From contig NRSV01000038.1 of NCBI GenBank assembly GCA_002286855.1, forward strand, positions 240,269 through 304,268: a stretch of 64,000 nt of DNA, written 5' to 3'. The notes below the pieces were generated by a model. It did not search any database, was not told where the DNA came from, and worked only from the letters and a program-made list of their open reading frames with translations. The translations under genes were made by a program, and so were the position numbers. The DNA comes from Bipolaris cookei. Its lineage: Eukaryota; Ascomycota; Dothideomycetes; Pleosporales; Pleosporaceae. This document shows positions 11,353-21,171 of the stretch, piece after piece. How positions within the stretch are numbered: position 1 is the stretch's first letter; each line of letters starts with the position of its first letter.

Positions 11353-13218
11353 ATGTTGTTGCTCAAGATCTTCACCGCCCTCTTTTTCTACATTACTTCC
11401 ATCGTCTCCGCGGCTGACACAAATGCTTGGAAGTCACGCAGCATCTACTTTGTCCTGACGGATCGTATTGCCCGCAGCAGCAGTGACACGGGCGGCTCAG
11501 CTTGCAGCAACCTCGGCAACTACTGCGGTGGAACTTTCAAGGGCCTCGAGTCTAAGCTCGATTACATCAAGGGGCTGGGATTCGATGCCATCTGGATTAC
11601 ACCCGTCGTCTCAAGTATGTTCATCACGACTTCTGCCAACACAGAGCAGTACTAATGTAACTTGTAGACAAGGCTGCTGGGTACCATGGCTACTGGGCCG
11701 AGGACTTGTATGCGATCAACTCAAACTATGGCTCTGCTGCCGACTTGAAGAGCCTGGTCGCTGCTGCCCATGCCAAGGTATGTCCGGATTTGGTATGTGC
11801 ATACTACATTTGCTTATTCATCACAGGGCATCTACATGATGGTCGACGTTGTTGCAAACCACATGGGTCCTGGGGCAATCACAAACAACCGCCCTGAACC
11901 TCTCAACCAAGCTTCATCATACCACACCGCTTGCAACATCGACTACAGCAACCAAAACAGTGTCGAGGTATGCCAAATCGCCGGACTTCCCGATATCAAC
12001 ACCTCCAAGAGCGAGATACGTACGCTTCTCAACACCTGGGTCTCTTGGCTCGTAAAGGAGTACGGCTTCGACGGCGTCCGCATCGATACCGTCAAACACG
12101 TCGAAAAGGATTTTTGGCCTGGCTTCTCCGCCGCAACCGGTGTCTACAGCATTGGCGAGGTATTCGACGGAAACCCAACTTACCTTGCCGAGTACGCCAA
12201 GCTCATGCCTGGTCTTCTCAACTACGCAGTCTACTACCCGATGAACAACTTTTACCAGCAAAAGGGCTCTTCCCAGGCGCTTGTAGACATGATGAACACT
12301 GTTAGCAACACATTCCCCGACCCAGCCGCCTTGGGGACCTTCCTTGACAACCACGACAACAAGCGCTGGTTGAATGTCAAGAATGACCAGACCCTGCTCA
12401 AGAATGCTCTCGCTTATGTTATTCTCGCACGTGGTATCCCGATCTTGTACTATGGCACCGAGCAGGGATACGCCGGTGGTGACGACCCAGCTAACCGAGA
12501 GGATCTGTGGCGCAGTGGGTTCAACACCAACGCCAACCTCTACCAAGCCATCAAGAAACTGACCGCCGCCCGACATGCTGCCGGTGGTCTCGCAGGAAAT
12601 GACCATGTCCACCTGTACGTTGCCGACACAGCCTACGCCTGGAGCCGCGCCAACGGCAACCTGATTGTCCTCACCACCAACGCGGGCGGCAACTCCAACA
12701 CTCAGCACTGCTTCAACACGCAAAAGGCTAATGGCCGCTGGACCAACGTCTACAGCAATGGCGCCGCCGTCTCTGCCGACAGCAACGGCAAAATTTGTGT
12801 CTCCATCACAAACGGCGAGCCCGTTGTCCTCCTCGCCGGCTCTGCTACTCCCACCACTGGCACTACCCTCTCCACCCGCACCGCCACTGCCACATCAACC
12901 GTATGCCCCACCGCCGTCTCCGTCTCCTTCACCCACCGCGTCACCACTGTCCCCGGTGACACCATCAAAATCACAGGCAACACCGCCCAACTAGGTAACT
13001 GGACTCCCGCCAACGGCCTTACCTTATCCGCAGCTAGCTACACATCCAGCAACCCTTTCTGGACCATTACCGTGCCACTGACCGCTGGATCCTCGATCTC
13101 GTACAAGTTTGTCAAGATTAACAGTGGAGGAGCTGTCACGTGGGAGAGTGATCCTAACAGAGCGTACACGGCACCGAGGTGTCAGCCAAATGATAGCGTG
13201 ACTAGTTCGTGGCAATAG
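11353..13218 (+). CDS. Secreted GH13 alpha-amylase with CBM20
   Basis: Exons 11353-11614, 11668-11777 and 11827-13218 encode 587 aa. A signal peptide covers about residues 1-20. The GH13 barrel follows, with conserved region I (DVVANH), region II GVRIDTVKH (nucleophile Asp211), region III IGEVFDGN (acid/base Glu235) and region IV FLDNHD (Asp301). It resembles Taka-amylase through DFWPGF and YGTEQGYAGGDDPANRE. A Ser/Thr-rich linker and a CBM20 (about 485-587, ending in SSWQ) follow. It hydrolyses internal alpha-1,4 bonds of starch. Splice signals are GTATGT with TACTAAT and TAG (53 nt), and GTATGT with CACAG (49 nt). The divergent neighbour is the AA13 LPMO, whose CBM20 is similar in sequence, suggesting joint attack on granular starch. 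Confidence 0.95.
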
Positions 13219-13378
13219 TTGAGAGCATAGAGGAGAAGATGTGCGTGTAGATTTTGTGGGACAGAGGGGGGAAAGAAGCAAATTATACGCTAGGATGCTG
13301 ATGAATGTAAAGAGCTTTTACGTATATATTTTTCAAATTCTTATACATGATGTCGTCAAGATATTCGCTCAAGTGATT

Positions 13379-14509
13379 CTAAATCTTGATATCCCACTCA
13401 CACCCCGCATCCTCCTCCCACACCTTCCAAATCCCCCTCGCCACCTCCCTAAACCGCTCCTCCCCCAGCTTTGCCCTCCAATACCCAACCACACTCATCT
13501 CGCTTCCCATACACTCCCAATACCTCCCCCCTTCTACCCCTTCCTCCCCCCCACACGCCGCAAGCCACGCGCCCGTCTTCGCCCCCTCATCCGTATCCGT
13601 CGCAACAACCGTCTCCGTATAATACAGCATCGCGAACGCCGGATCGTATAGCAGCGTCCGCCAACTCATATCAAACTTTGTGAAAATGGGACTTTTCGTG
13701 AAGCCCGGGGAGAAGGCATGGACAGTCTTCTTATTGCCGGGACGAGAAGCGTCGAAGTGGGATTGAAGCAGGGTGGCAAGCAGAATCTGGTGCGCCTTCG
13801 TCTGGCCGTATACCTGGGCCGCGCTATCGCGGAGACCGAGGGAAGCGCGGGTGCGGTGCCAGAGGCGTGCGAGGACATTGTGGGTTGTATGATCAGGGCG
13901 GGGAGGCCGCGGGAGCAAGATGGTGTCCCGGGCGAGGTAGGAGCTCACGCTGCTGGTGAAGAGGGTTCTGGAAGTAGGGCTGAGAAGGGGTTCGAGCAGG
14001 GAGGTCATGAGGAAGCTGCCGAGGAGGTTGGTTACGTAGAGGATATCGCGGCCTTTATCGTCGTAGCGGCGTTGGGACCCCGTTGTGTCGATGATGCCGG
14101 CGTTGTGCACTAGCATGTCGATGGGCGTGCCTTGGGTGCGCCAGCGGTCGCAGAAGGTGCGCACGCTGGACATGTCGCTTACGTCGAGGGTCCAGCAGAA
14201 AATTTTGGTGGTTTTGGCTAAGGAAGAGGAAGAGGAGGAAGAGGAGCTTAGTTGCGATTTGATGTGGGCGACAGCTTCATCGCCTTTTGCTTGGTTTCGG
14301 CAGGCCAGGTAGACGGTTGCGCCTTGTCGGGCTAATCTTAGGGCGATGCATAGTCCAATGCCGCTGTTTGCTCCGGTTACAATTGCAGTTTGGCCAGTGA
14401 GATCGCGCTCAGGAGGGTTCTGGGGTGTGTACAGTCGGGCGAGGGCGAGGTTGAGGGAGCACTTGAGATAGGACGAGTAGAAATCCCAATAGAGTGATAG
14501 TGGGGCCAT
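13379..14509 (-). CDS. Short-chain dehydrogenase/reductase, retinol dehydrogenase-like
   Basis: A single exon of 376 aa if the Met at 14509 is used. A longer in-frame start at 14581 is less likely, because the extra 24 residues look like non-coding sequence. The Rossmann fold shows TGANSGIG (nucleotide binding) near the N-terminus, HNAGI in the middle and the catalytic YGQTK. An N-terminal segment with aromatic residues precedes the SDR core, as in lipid-droplet or ER SDRs of the RDH/WWOX-like group. A nine-residue poly-Ser tract sits between strands 3 and 4 and is encoded by a GAG/GAA-like repeat on the plus strand. It is convergent with the amylase gene, 160 bp between stops. The substrate cannot be told from sequence. 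Confidence 0.85.
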   Translation of the reverse strand: MAPLSLYWDFYSSYLKCSLNLALARLYTPQNPPERDLTGQTAIVTGANSGIGLCIALRLARQGATVYLACRNQAKGDEAVAHIKSQLSSSSSSSSSLAKTTKIFCWTLDVSDMSSVRTFCDRWRTQGTPIDMLVHNAGIIDTTGSQRRYDDKGRDILYVTNLLGSFLMTSLLEPLLSPTSRTLFTSSVSSYLARDTILLPRPPRPDHTTHNVLARLWHRTRASLGLRDSAAQVYGQTKAHQILLATLLQSHFDASRPGNKKTVHAFSPGFTKSPIFTKFDMSWRTLLYDPAFAMLYYTETVVATDTDEGAKTGAWLAACGGEEGVEGGRYWECMGSEMSVVGYWRAKLGEERFREVARGIWKVWEEDAGCEWDIKI

Positions 14510-14941
14510 CGTGGTATTGGTACAGGCCCTTTGTTCATGAGCTGTGAGCCGTACACAATACAATGGCTGGAATGAAGACAAGGGCGTTGAAGCGCGAATT
14601 ATATCTACAAATAACTGCCAAGAAATGGCGTTATATCGTTTACTCCCTAGGCTACCAATGCACGACGGCTGCTACCAAGGCGGTGTCACTGCCGGGTCGC
14701 GTGTACGGCGTAAGACGGGACGGAAAAGTGGGGATGTTCCCTTTGAGTTGGCTAGCCTTATGCTCAATCATGTTCTGCATTACCAGTCCTTGGTACTTCG
14801 ATTCTAGGTGACGAAAAATTGACTACCCAGGGCAGGTGCTGAGAGCCGAGTACATGTGGTGGTAATGGCGTACGTGACATCAACGCAAGCGATCCAGAGA
14901 GGACAGTGTACAGAATCCATAATCGCTATCACAACGGGAAA

Positions 14942-15040
14942 CAAACTCCCAAATCGTAAATAATCACACCATAGAACGGCCTTCGGCCAAAGTCTTACAT
15001 AGCCTCGAGCTGCATACTCTAATGGAACAATAATAATAAT
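14942..15040 (+). mobile_element. Short retroposon with target-site duplication, copy 2
   Basis: A 99-bp insertion flanked by the direct repeat TATCACAACGGGAAA (14927-14941 and 15040-15054; 14 or 15 bp depending on whether the tail T is counted). It matches 3801-3900. Inside is GGCCTTCGGCC, a perfect stem with a UUCG tetraloop in RNA, and it ends in an AAT-type tail. A TSD of this size with a 3' simple-repeat tail is the signature of target-primed reverse transcription, so this is a 5'-truncated LINE or a short SINE. It lies between the SDR gene and the 3' end of CTF18, and the rest of 14510-15075 holds no gene. Confidence 0.75.
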
Positions 15041-15075
15041 ATCACAACGGGAAAATCCAAACATGGCCACCAAGC

Positions 15076-18000
15076 TTACATATCCCGCATAATATCGTCA
15101 ATAGTAACAGGTTTCCTGACTGCGTTCGAGAAACCTTCATGAAATGATACCCATATCCTTCCCGCATCTCCTTGCATCTCCCCAAGATCCTGCCGCTTCT
15201 TCGTCTCCTTCTTGCTCACATCCGTCTCTTGTATTACTCGTCCGAAAAAGTCACGCTTGGCAGCCTTCTTATTTGTTGCAGCAATCTTCTCTTCTGTAGT
15301 CATCTCTTGCTTCTTTCCTGCCTCTGTGTTGTCATCAAACTCGTCTTGACCACCGCGGCGCTTGCGATTGGCTTGTTCCCGAAGCGCAGATTCTTTCCGC
15401 CATTCCTGCTCAAGAACGCTACGAACAGCGTACCGTGCTTTTTCGTCTTTCTTGCTCGCGAGAGTCTCAAAGGTAGCGAGGACGTCGAGGGCAGGTTCCA
15501 TGCGCCAGACGAAGCCTCCGCTCCTGTGCGAAGCTTCTTCTGTTTCAATTCTAGATTTCTCAAAGCGTACTCCAGTTGCGACCATGGCGTCGACAGCCTT
15601 CTTTACCAACTCTTTCTCTGATGCTTTGCGTACTGAGGCTGTGGCGAACGATTTTGATCCTGCAGCACCAGTGTTGACGAGAACAGGTTTGACGTCTGGC
15701 GACAACATGCGTAAGACATAGGGTATCAGTTCCATGGCCATCTCTTCTGGACTTCGAAACATGCGAGTTAGAGATAAGCTCAGAGTTGTTTGAAGCGCCA
15801 TTAACTGAGCCCTGCTAGCTTTGGTCTGCTCCATTGCAGCAAAATTTGCTCCAGGACCCGAAAAGGGAGTCGGCTGTGCGTCCGGGTCTGTTACGGAATT
15901 CGTAGTTGACCGAATGGGCGAGGCAAACAGGTCGTGGAATGCTAGTACAGAGTTAGAAAGGTAAGGTGCAAGTTCCCACTCCTGCAAACCATGCACGGCT
16001 GCGCTTATTGTGTCGTGAAAATGCAACCATTCGTAAGCTGCGTTGGGTTTGCTGAGAAAGGTGTCGTCTTGGAAAGGCTTCTCAGGGTATGCAGTGAAGC
16101 AGTCTGCTCATTATTAGTGCAGTCTACGTATCCAATATTTTAGCAAGCTTACCAGTTACAACACGATCGCAATCGCCACTTGTATCGACCATCTCCCTGA
16201 GACGATCCATAGCACGCCGTTTTGCCGCCTCAGCAACACCAATTACGCCGCTCTTTGCTCTCGCTGCTGCCGTTGCAGGATCAGTAGTTTCAGCTTGTTT
16301 GGGAAAGCCAGCGCCTTCGCGGAAGACGCGATCGACCACATCCTTCGCACCACCTCGCCCCAGACTGCGAGTAGCTCCTCCGCCATGCTTCAAGTCGTCG
16401 ATGAGATTGTCCTCTATCCATTTCCGCGAGAGATGTGGCGGGTCTTTGGACTTGTAACCATGTGTAGCTCGTAGCCGCCCTGCTATCCACTCGCTGACTA
16501 CCATGATGCCACGAATGTCACCTTCGCCCGTGCCACTACCCGTTCCACCCTCTTTCTTTGTGCTCACCCCCCACGTAGCCTCGCACAATCGACGAACACC
16601 GTCAGAATCGCATTGGATACCTTCCTTAGTAAAGATATCCTGCATGCGCGAAACAACCATGTTGAGGCTAGGTTTGCGAATGTGCACTATCTCGGCCAAC
16701 GATGACTGTCGTAGCGGCCGTAGCGAGGGGTGATAGAGATCGTTGCAGATCAGTATAAGTGGCCGTAATAGTCGAAATTTGTCTCCTTTCTTCTTTGTTC
16801 CAGTGTTTGACTGCCCCTGCCCGAGTGTTTTTGAATTCTTCTCGTCTAAGTTGATCAAGTCAATGAGGGCCTTGATGAAGCCACCCTCGCCGGAGCCACC
16901 ACTTCCCACTACTCCGTCTACCTCATCAACCACGACACACACCGGTTTACCAGCTTTACGGACTTTGCCATCTGCTGTGCTGGTGTTGATACCGCGTACG
17001 TTCTCAGTCCCTACCATATCTCTAATACGGCCTTTGACAACGTTCCCACTGCGCTCATCGGATGCATTGATCTCTTGAACCTCATAGCCCGCTTGCCGCG
17101 CACAAACGTGTGCAAGGGTAGTTTTTCCAAGTCCAGGAGGGCCAGTCAATAGTAGAATCTTGCGGTGCCTTTGCTCGTCCTCTTCGAACCCATTCTTTGC
17201 CTTCTTCGGCTTTGCTTTCACAGATCCTGGAAATACAATAGGATCCCAGGCTTTTAGCCATCGCAGTACGGTTCGATGTGTTCTTTCGTCTCCAACCAGA
17301 TCTGTGAACTTCTTTGCCCTGTACTTCTCGGTCCACATGAGTGTACGACTGCTCTTGCCATTTTTGCTGACAGGTTGTTCGACGGACTGCTGTGGTAGCT
17401 CGAGGTTCTTCATTGAATTGCTGAGTGCCTTCTCTTGATCAAGTGTCTTGGCCTCATCCATCAATTGGTGAATGTTGAGTCCATAGTAGCTGGTCCTCGC
17501 TTTTCCCTGAACAGGCTCTGAGCGTGCGGCGATGATTTCTTCATATGATTCGACCTGACGCTTTGCCTTCTTCGGTATGTATATTACTTTTCCAGCTGTG
17601 TTGCGAGCCACCATGCCGCGCATAGGTTGTGCTGAAGTAAGTTCGTGTGACATATGCGGTCGCTTGACGGGCGATTGCGACTGCGACTTGAAGCTGTAAT
17701 TGTCGAGCTCCTCGACTGGTATCGATTCAGGATCCGCCAATTCATCCTGGCTTGCCGGTGGTGTGTAGTCGGCAAATCCTTCTGGGACTCCAGGTAGGTC
17801 TTTGATGCTGCTCACTGCCCTCCTCTTCAAAGTGTGCTCTTTGAGCGCTGCGATGTCCTCTTCATCATCCGAGTCGTCAAGAAACCCGCCAATTTTGCGG
17901 GTAGTGTTATTATTTGGCACATCCTGCTCCGGCTCCCGGACATCTTCTGGGCGTTTTCTCTTTTTTGGGGAAGGCGGTTGTGGCATTGATGAGCTGGGTG

Positions 18001-18411
18001 GATATGCGATAGGGGATGATATAAGCGGCATGGCGAATGCTGGAGGTGAAGAAGGAAACGACGGGTCTCCAGTTGATGTGTCAGTAGGACAGCGCTTGAT
18101 TAGCAAATGTTTGCGACGCTTTGCGGGTGTTTCTAGGGAGATTAGTACTGGTTGCAGTGCGTATTCACACAAGCAGTACCAACTAGTCCTTCGCCCTCGC
18201 TTCGAAACACGTCTGCAACTCTCCAAGCGCGATGCTGTATGACGATTCCTGCGCGGGTCTTCTTGTCAATGTCTTCGGCGATACACTGCTGAAGTGCATC
18301 GATATCGTCGGAATACGAGGGGGTGGCAGGCGCGCCGTGGATGAATTCTAGTTCCGAGTTGAGCAGGGCGGGGTCGAACGAGGAGGGAATACCTGGTGAA
18401 TAACTACTCAT
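15076..18411 (-). CDS. ctf18: Chromosome transmission fidelity protein 18, RFC-like clamp loader subunit
   Basis: Exons 18411-18180, 18132-16153 and 16103-15076 encode 1079 aa. The acidic and disordered N-terminus is followed by an RFC-type AAA+ ATPase: Walker A GPPGLGKT (about 408-415), Walker B VVVDEVDG (about 478-484) and the MWTEKYRAKKF motif before it, typical of RFC1/Ctf18. The C-terminal part (from the last exon) is the Ctf18 helical tail ending in a basic segment that binds Dcc1/Ctf8. Ctf18-RFC loads or unloads PCNA, supports sister-chromatid cohesion and the replication checkpoint in the nucleus. Introns of 47 and 49 nt have GTACTG with TACTAAT, and GTAAGC with CACTAAT. The second joins codons to give VVTDCFTAYPEKPF. 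Confidence 0.93.
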
Positions 18412-19057
18412 CGGTCCGTGTAAGCAATGTCAATTCACTGTCTGGCGTGGAGAGGCATTCTAAAGCGCTACCGACGCGTCGCGTGGAGGCGCGTTTTTGC
18501 ACTAACCGCTTCTGGTCTCATCCCATTTTAGAGCCCCCACCTACTGTAAGTATGCATGCCCGCCAACATCAACACCGACGAGCAACGCCGGGAATCGCCC
18601 TTGTCATTCCCTACTATGTAGGATGGTCAATTTGGAGTTCAAGCAGAAGAAAAATCCTTTTCAGACGTTATGCATGCAAAATCTGGACACATAGCTGGGC
18701 CATTCCCTCTGCCCTGGACACGACTCTACATGCCAGTATTATACAAAAGCATTGTTTCCAGTCTGATATGACGGCAACCTCTCTCATTCGCTAACAAGCA
18801 CGCCGATGCCCTTACGTTTGGATCACCATGGCAGACCAAAATCGTCCCACTATCCCCATATGGCCGCAACTGTCCGACACCCGCCGCACTAACAAGCGGT
18901 AAAAATGCGTTCGCACCCCCACACCGCGGTCCAGTCTCTGAATCGAAATATCTGTCTCAAGATTGGTCGAAAGCACGCTAATCCACTGACTCACACTTCT
19001 CTTGGTTTATATTGCATGTAATTTGAAATACTCTTCATGCTCAATTGGTAGTCCAAA
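18412..19057. other. Intergenic between CTF18 and the tRNA gene
   Basis: No gene is recognised. Just before the tRNA, at 19038-19052, the sequence TGCTCAATTGGTAG looks like the D-arm (A-box region) of another tRNA, without the remaining arms. Confidence 0.5.
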
Positions 19058-19181
19058 AGCTGAATGGCGCAGCGGAAGCGCGCCGGGCTCATAACCCGGA
19101 GGACGCACGATCGGTAAGAATTACTTACGACCAGTCATTCGAATTCAATTACTGACAGTATCTAGAAACGTGCTTCAGCTA
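19058..19181 (+). tRNA. Initiator tRNA-Met (CAU) with a 52-nt intron in the T-loop
   Basis: Exon parts 19058-19113 and 19166-19181 make a 72-nt initiator tRNA. Acceptor arm AGCTGAA pairs perfectly with TTCAGCT (19174-19180), discriminator A19181. D-stem GCGC/GCGC; anticodon stem CCGGG/CCCGG with anticodon CAT at 19090-19092. T-stem GCACG (19105-19109) pairs with CGTGC (19169-19173). The T-loop is ATCG, then an insert at 19114-19165, then AAA; joined it reads AUCGAAA, the initiator-specific loop with A at 54 and 60. The insert starts GTAAGA, has TACTGAC at 19150-19156 and ends TAG, so it matches the spliceosomal introns of the protein genes here in length and signals. The A box TGGCGCAGCGG is intact, the B box is split. 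A recent disabling insertion is the alternative, but all paired bases on both sides are preserved. Confidence 0.88.
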
Positions 19182-19188
19182 TACTATC

Positions 19189-19195
19189 TTTTTTT
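19189..19195 (+). terminator. RNA polymerase III terminator
   Basis: A run of seven T, 8 nt after the discriminator base of the initiator tRNA gene, matches the usual Pol III stop and supports transcription through the T-loop insert. Confidence 0.8.
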
Positions 19196-20164
19196 GGATA
19201 TCTTTTCGCTTCCGGTGTCTTTTTGGTCCGTAGACTTTGTGTGAATAATATGTCAGTCATGATGAGCAGAACGAGAATACTCGCTATAGATATGTATGTT
19301 TTACCCACCAGTTTCGCTTACGTTTTTTCTACATAAAACTCCTGCTATGGTACGCCCTGAATTATGGAGGAGAGAGCGCATCCTGAACGAATACTAAGTG
19401 GGTATTGCACAAATTGTTCCTCGATGCAGACTGGTGTCAAGGTTATCAGGGAAGAGAAGGAATCATAAATATACTTAATATTTGTCTTGTTTAACAAGGC
19501 GGAAGCTATGATATATAACGTCAATCCAGAAGACTGCCCCAACTTGCCCTTCAACTACCATTCCTTTCCACTCTCGCCGCATACTTGCATTCTCCTTGTA
19601 ATCATTAAACTCTTTAAAGGCAATCCGAGCCAAGATATGAAAGAAACAAAACAGAAACAACCCTCTCGATTTCTTGCAGCTCCCAGACCGTGTTATCGGA
19701 TCACCGATATCCCTATACTCGCAGGTGTGTGAATCATGAATAATTCCGCGGCCTAACAGGGATAACCAGGTATATTCCGCACGTACTTATAGAATACACA
19801 CTCAGGTAGCCGCAATAGTCCAGGAAGAATGTCGTAGAAAGTTAGCCGAGTGGTCTCAAAGAGGGTGTTGAAATTCGGGTGGCGCGAGGGAGCAATAACG
19901 ACTGAAAAGCCGAAGCGGTCCCCTGGGTTTGGTATTGGTCCCTAGCGAATCAGCTTTGCCAAAATGGCTTTTGAATGACAGTTTTCAATCTTCTGTGTCA
20001 TCTACGGCATCCTCTGTTCCAAATTCGCCCGCTTCAAACATATCTGGGATACTTTGTACACTTTTGCCATGGCATTGCCATAGGCCGCCTTGTTTCTCCC
20101 TCGTGAACTTCAGCAGTTGTTCTTCGGTACCTTTCTTACATGCACAGTCGGAAGGTCTCTCATA
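19196..20164. other. Gene-free stretch
   Basis: AT-rich, with only short open frames. Nothing recognised. Confidence 0.45.
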
Positions 20165-20743
20165 TCATTTTATGGCTTGACCATAGAACCACCGCTGAAT
20201 ACGCATGTAATGCATAAATACTATCCTCAGGTTCAGAAAGTTATTCGTCTCGAAGGTATGATTGCCACTAAGGTTGGAGACGACCGAGCTTACCAACTCC
20301 CTTGGTCTCACCGGGTATCTCTTTTCACTAGTAAGAAAAATTTCAAGATATCTCCAATCTATGCGCCAGATATTGAGGGTAAATGGGAGCAAAACTGTTT
20401 CCATGTAGATCTGGCGGTACACAGTCACTCGCGTCAATATGGATTCGTAGCTTCTTTTTGTAGATCTGGTGGTAGTGCGTATTGACTCCCAATAAGAGTA
20501 TTGTGAAAACACCTCTCTCGGGTATGCGTATATATGATAGCCTCCAAAAACTAGTTCCCAGATCATCAAGCTTATCTCTGCTGGAAGTCGCAGCAAAGGC
20601 GATTCACGCTGGTTGCGTTCCCAGCTATTCTTATCAGCATATTTTCAAGAGCCTAAGATGAGATGGCAAGCCGCTACTTACAGCAGTGCTTCGCGTGAGC
20701 CTTCGGCGATTTTCTTCTCCCGCACGCTACCTGGCTTAGTCAT
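20165..20743 (-). CDS. 2EXR/F-box-like domain protein of unknown function
   Basis: Two exons, 20743-20682 and 20624-20165, encode 173 aa. The intron (57 nt) starts GTAAGTAG and ends AATAG. Joined, the reading frame gives ALLWERNQRESPLLRLPAEI. The LPAEISLMIWELV motif marks the start of the domain seen in large families of fungal proteins of unknown role, often called 2EXR or F-box-like. The rest, with aromatic and Arg residues, follows the usual pattern of this family (VYRQIYMET near the middle). At 173 aa it is shorter than most members, which reach 200-350 aa, so it may be truncated. No regulatory clue is seen. Confidence 0.65.
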
Positions 20744-21171
20744 TGTGCCTCAGAAGTGTCGATGAACAGCTCTCAGTTGGATATTTGGGGGGGTGGTCCG
20801 GCCACTCACTTTGGGAACTGTTTATTATGTATCGACTTTGTTTTCGTATCTGAGGGTGTATACCTGAAGTGATGTGCCGGATCTCAAGCAAGGCAGGCTC
20901 ATATATTAGACAAGTACGTGATGCAATAATTAATTCCCTTTTATCTTCACTTTTCGCTCTAGGCAGTATCAGTTTTTTTTTTGCAATAATCCTATCTAAT
21001 CATATGAACATTGGTTCAAGCAGCCAATTTCTCTCGTTATCCAAGGATGTGTGTAATGTTGTATAAGTTCGCTGACAAAGATGGGTTTGTGAGATGCAAC
21101 TGCGGTACCGAAGCGAACCTCTCCCGCAGTGTCGCCTATCAGCCGAGGGCCATTTCAATCGCAACATCCAT
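20744..21171. other. Intergenic, nothing recognised
   Basis: The gap between the 5' end of the 2EXR-like gene and the 3' end of the sugar transporter gene. It is AT-rich with a poly-T run near 20972 and no gene. Confidence 0.5.

Noticed and set aside
11917..12723. Minus-strand open frame of 268 codons
   Set aside because: Antisense to the alpha-amylase barrel, with Val/Gly-rich sequence and no domain.
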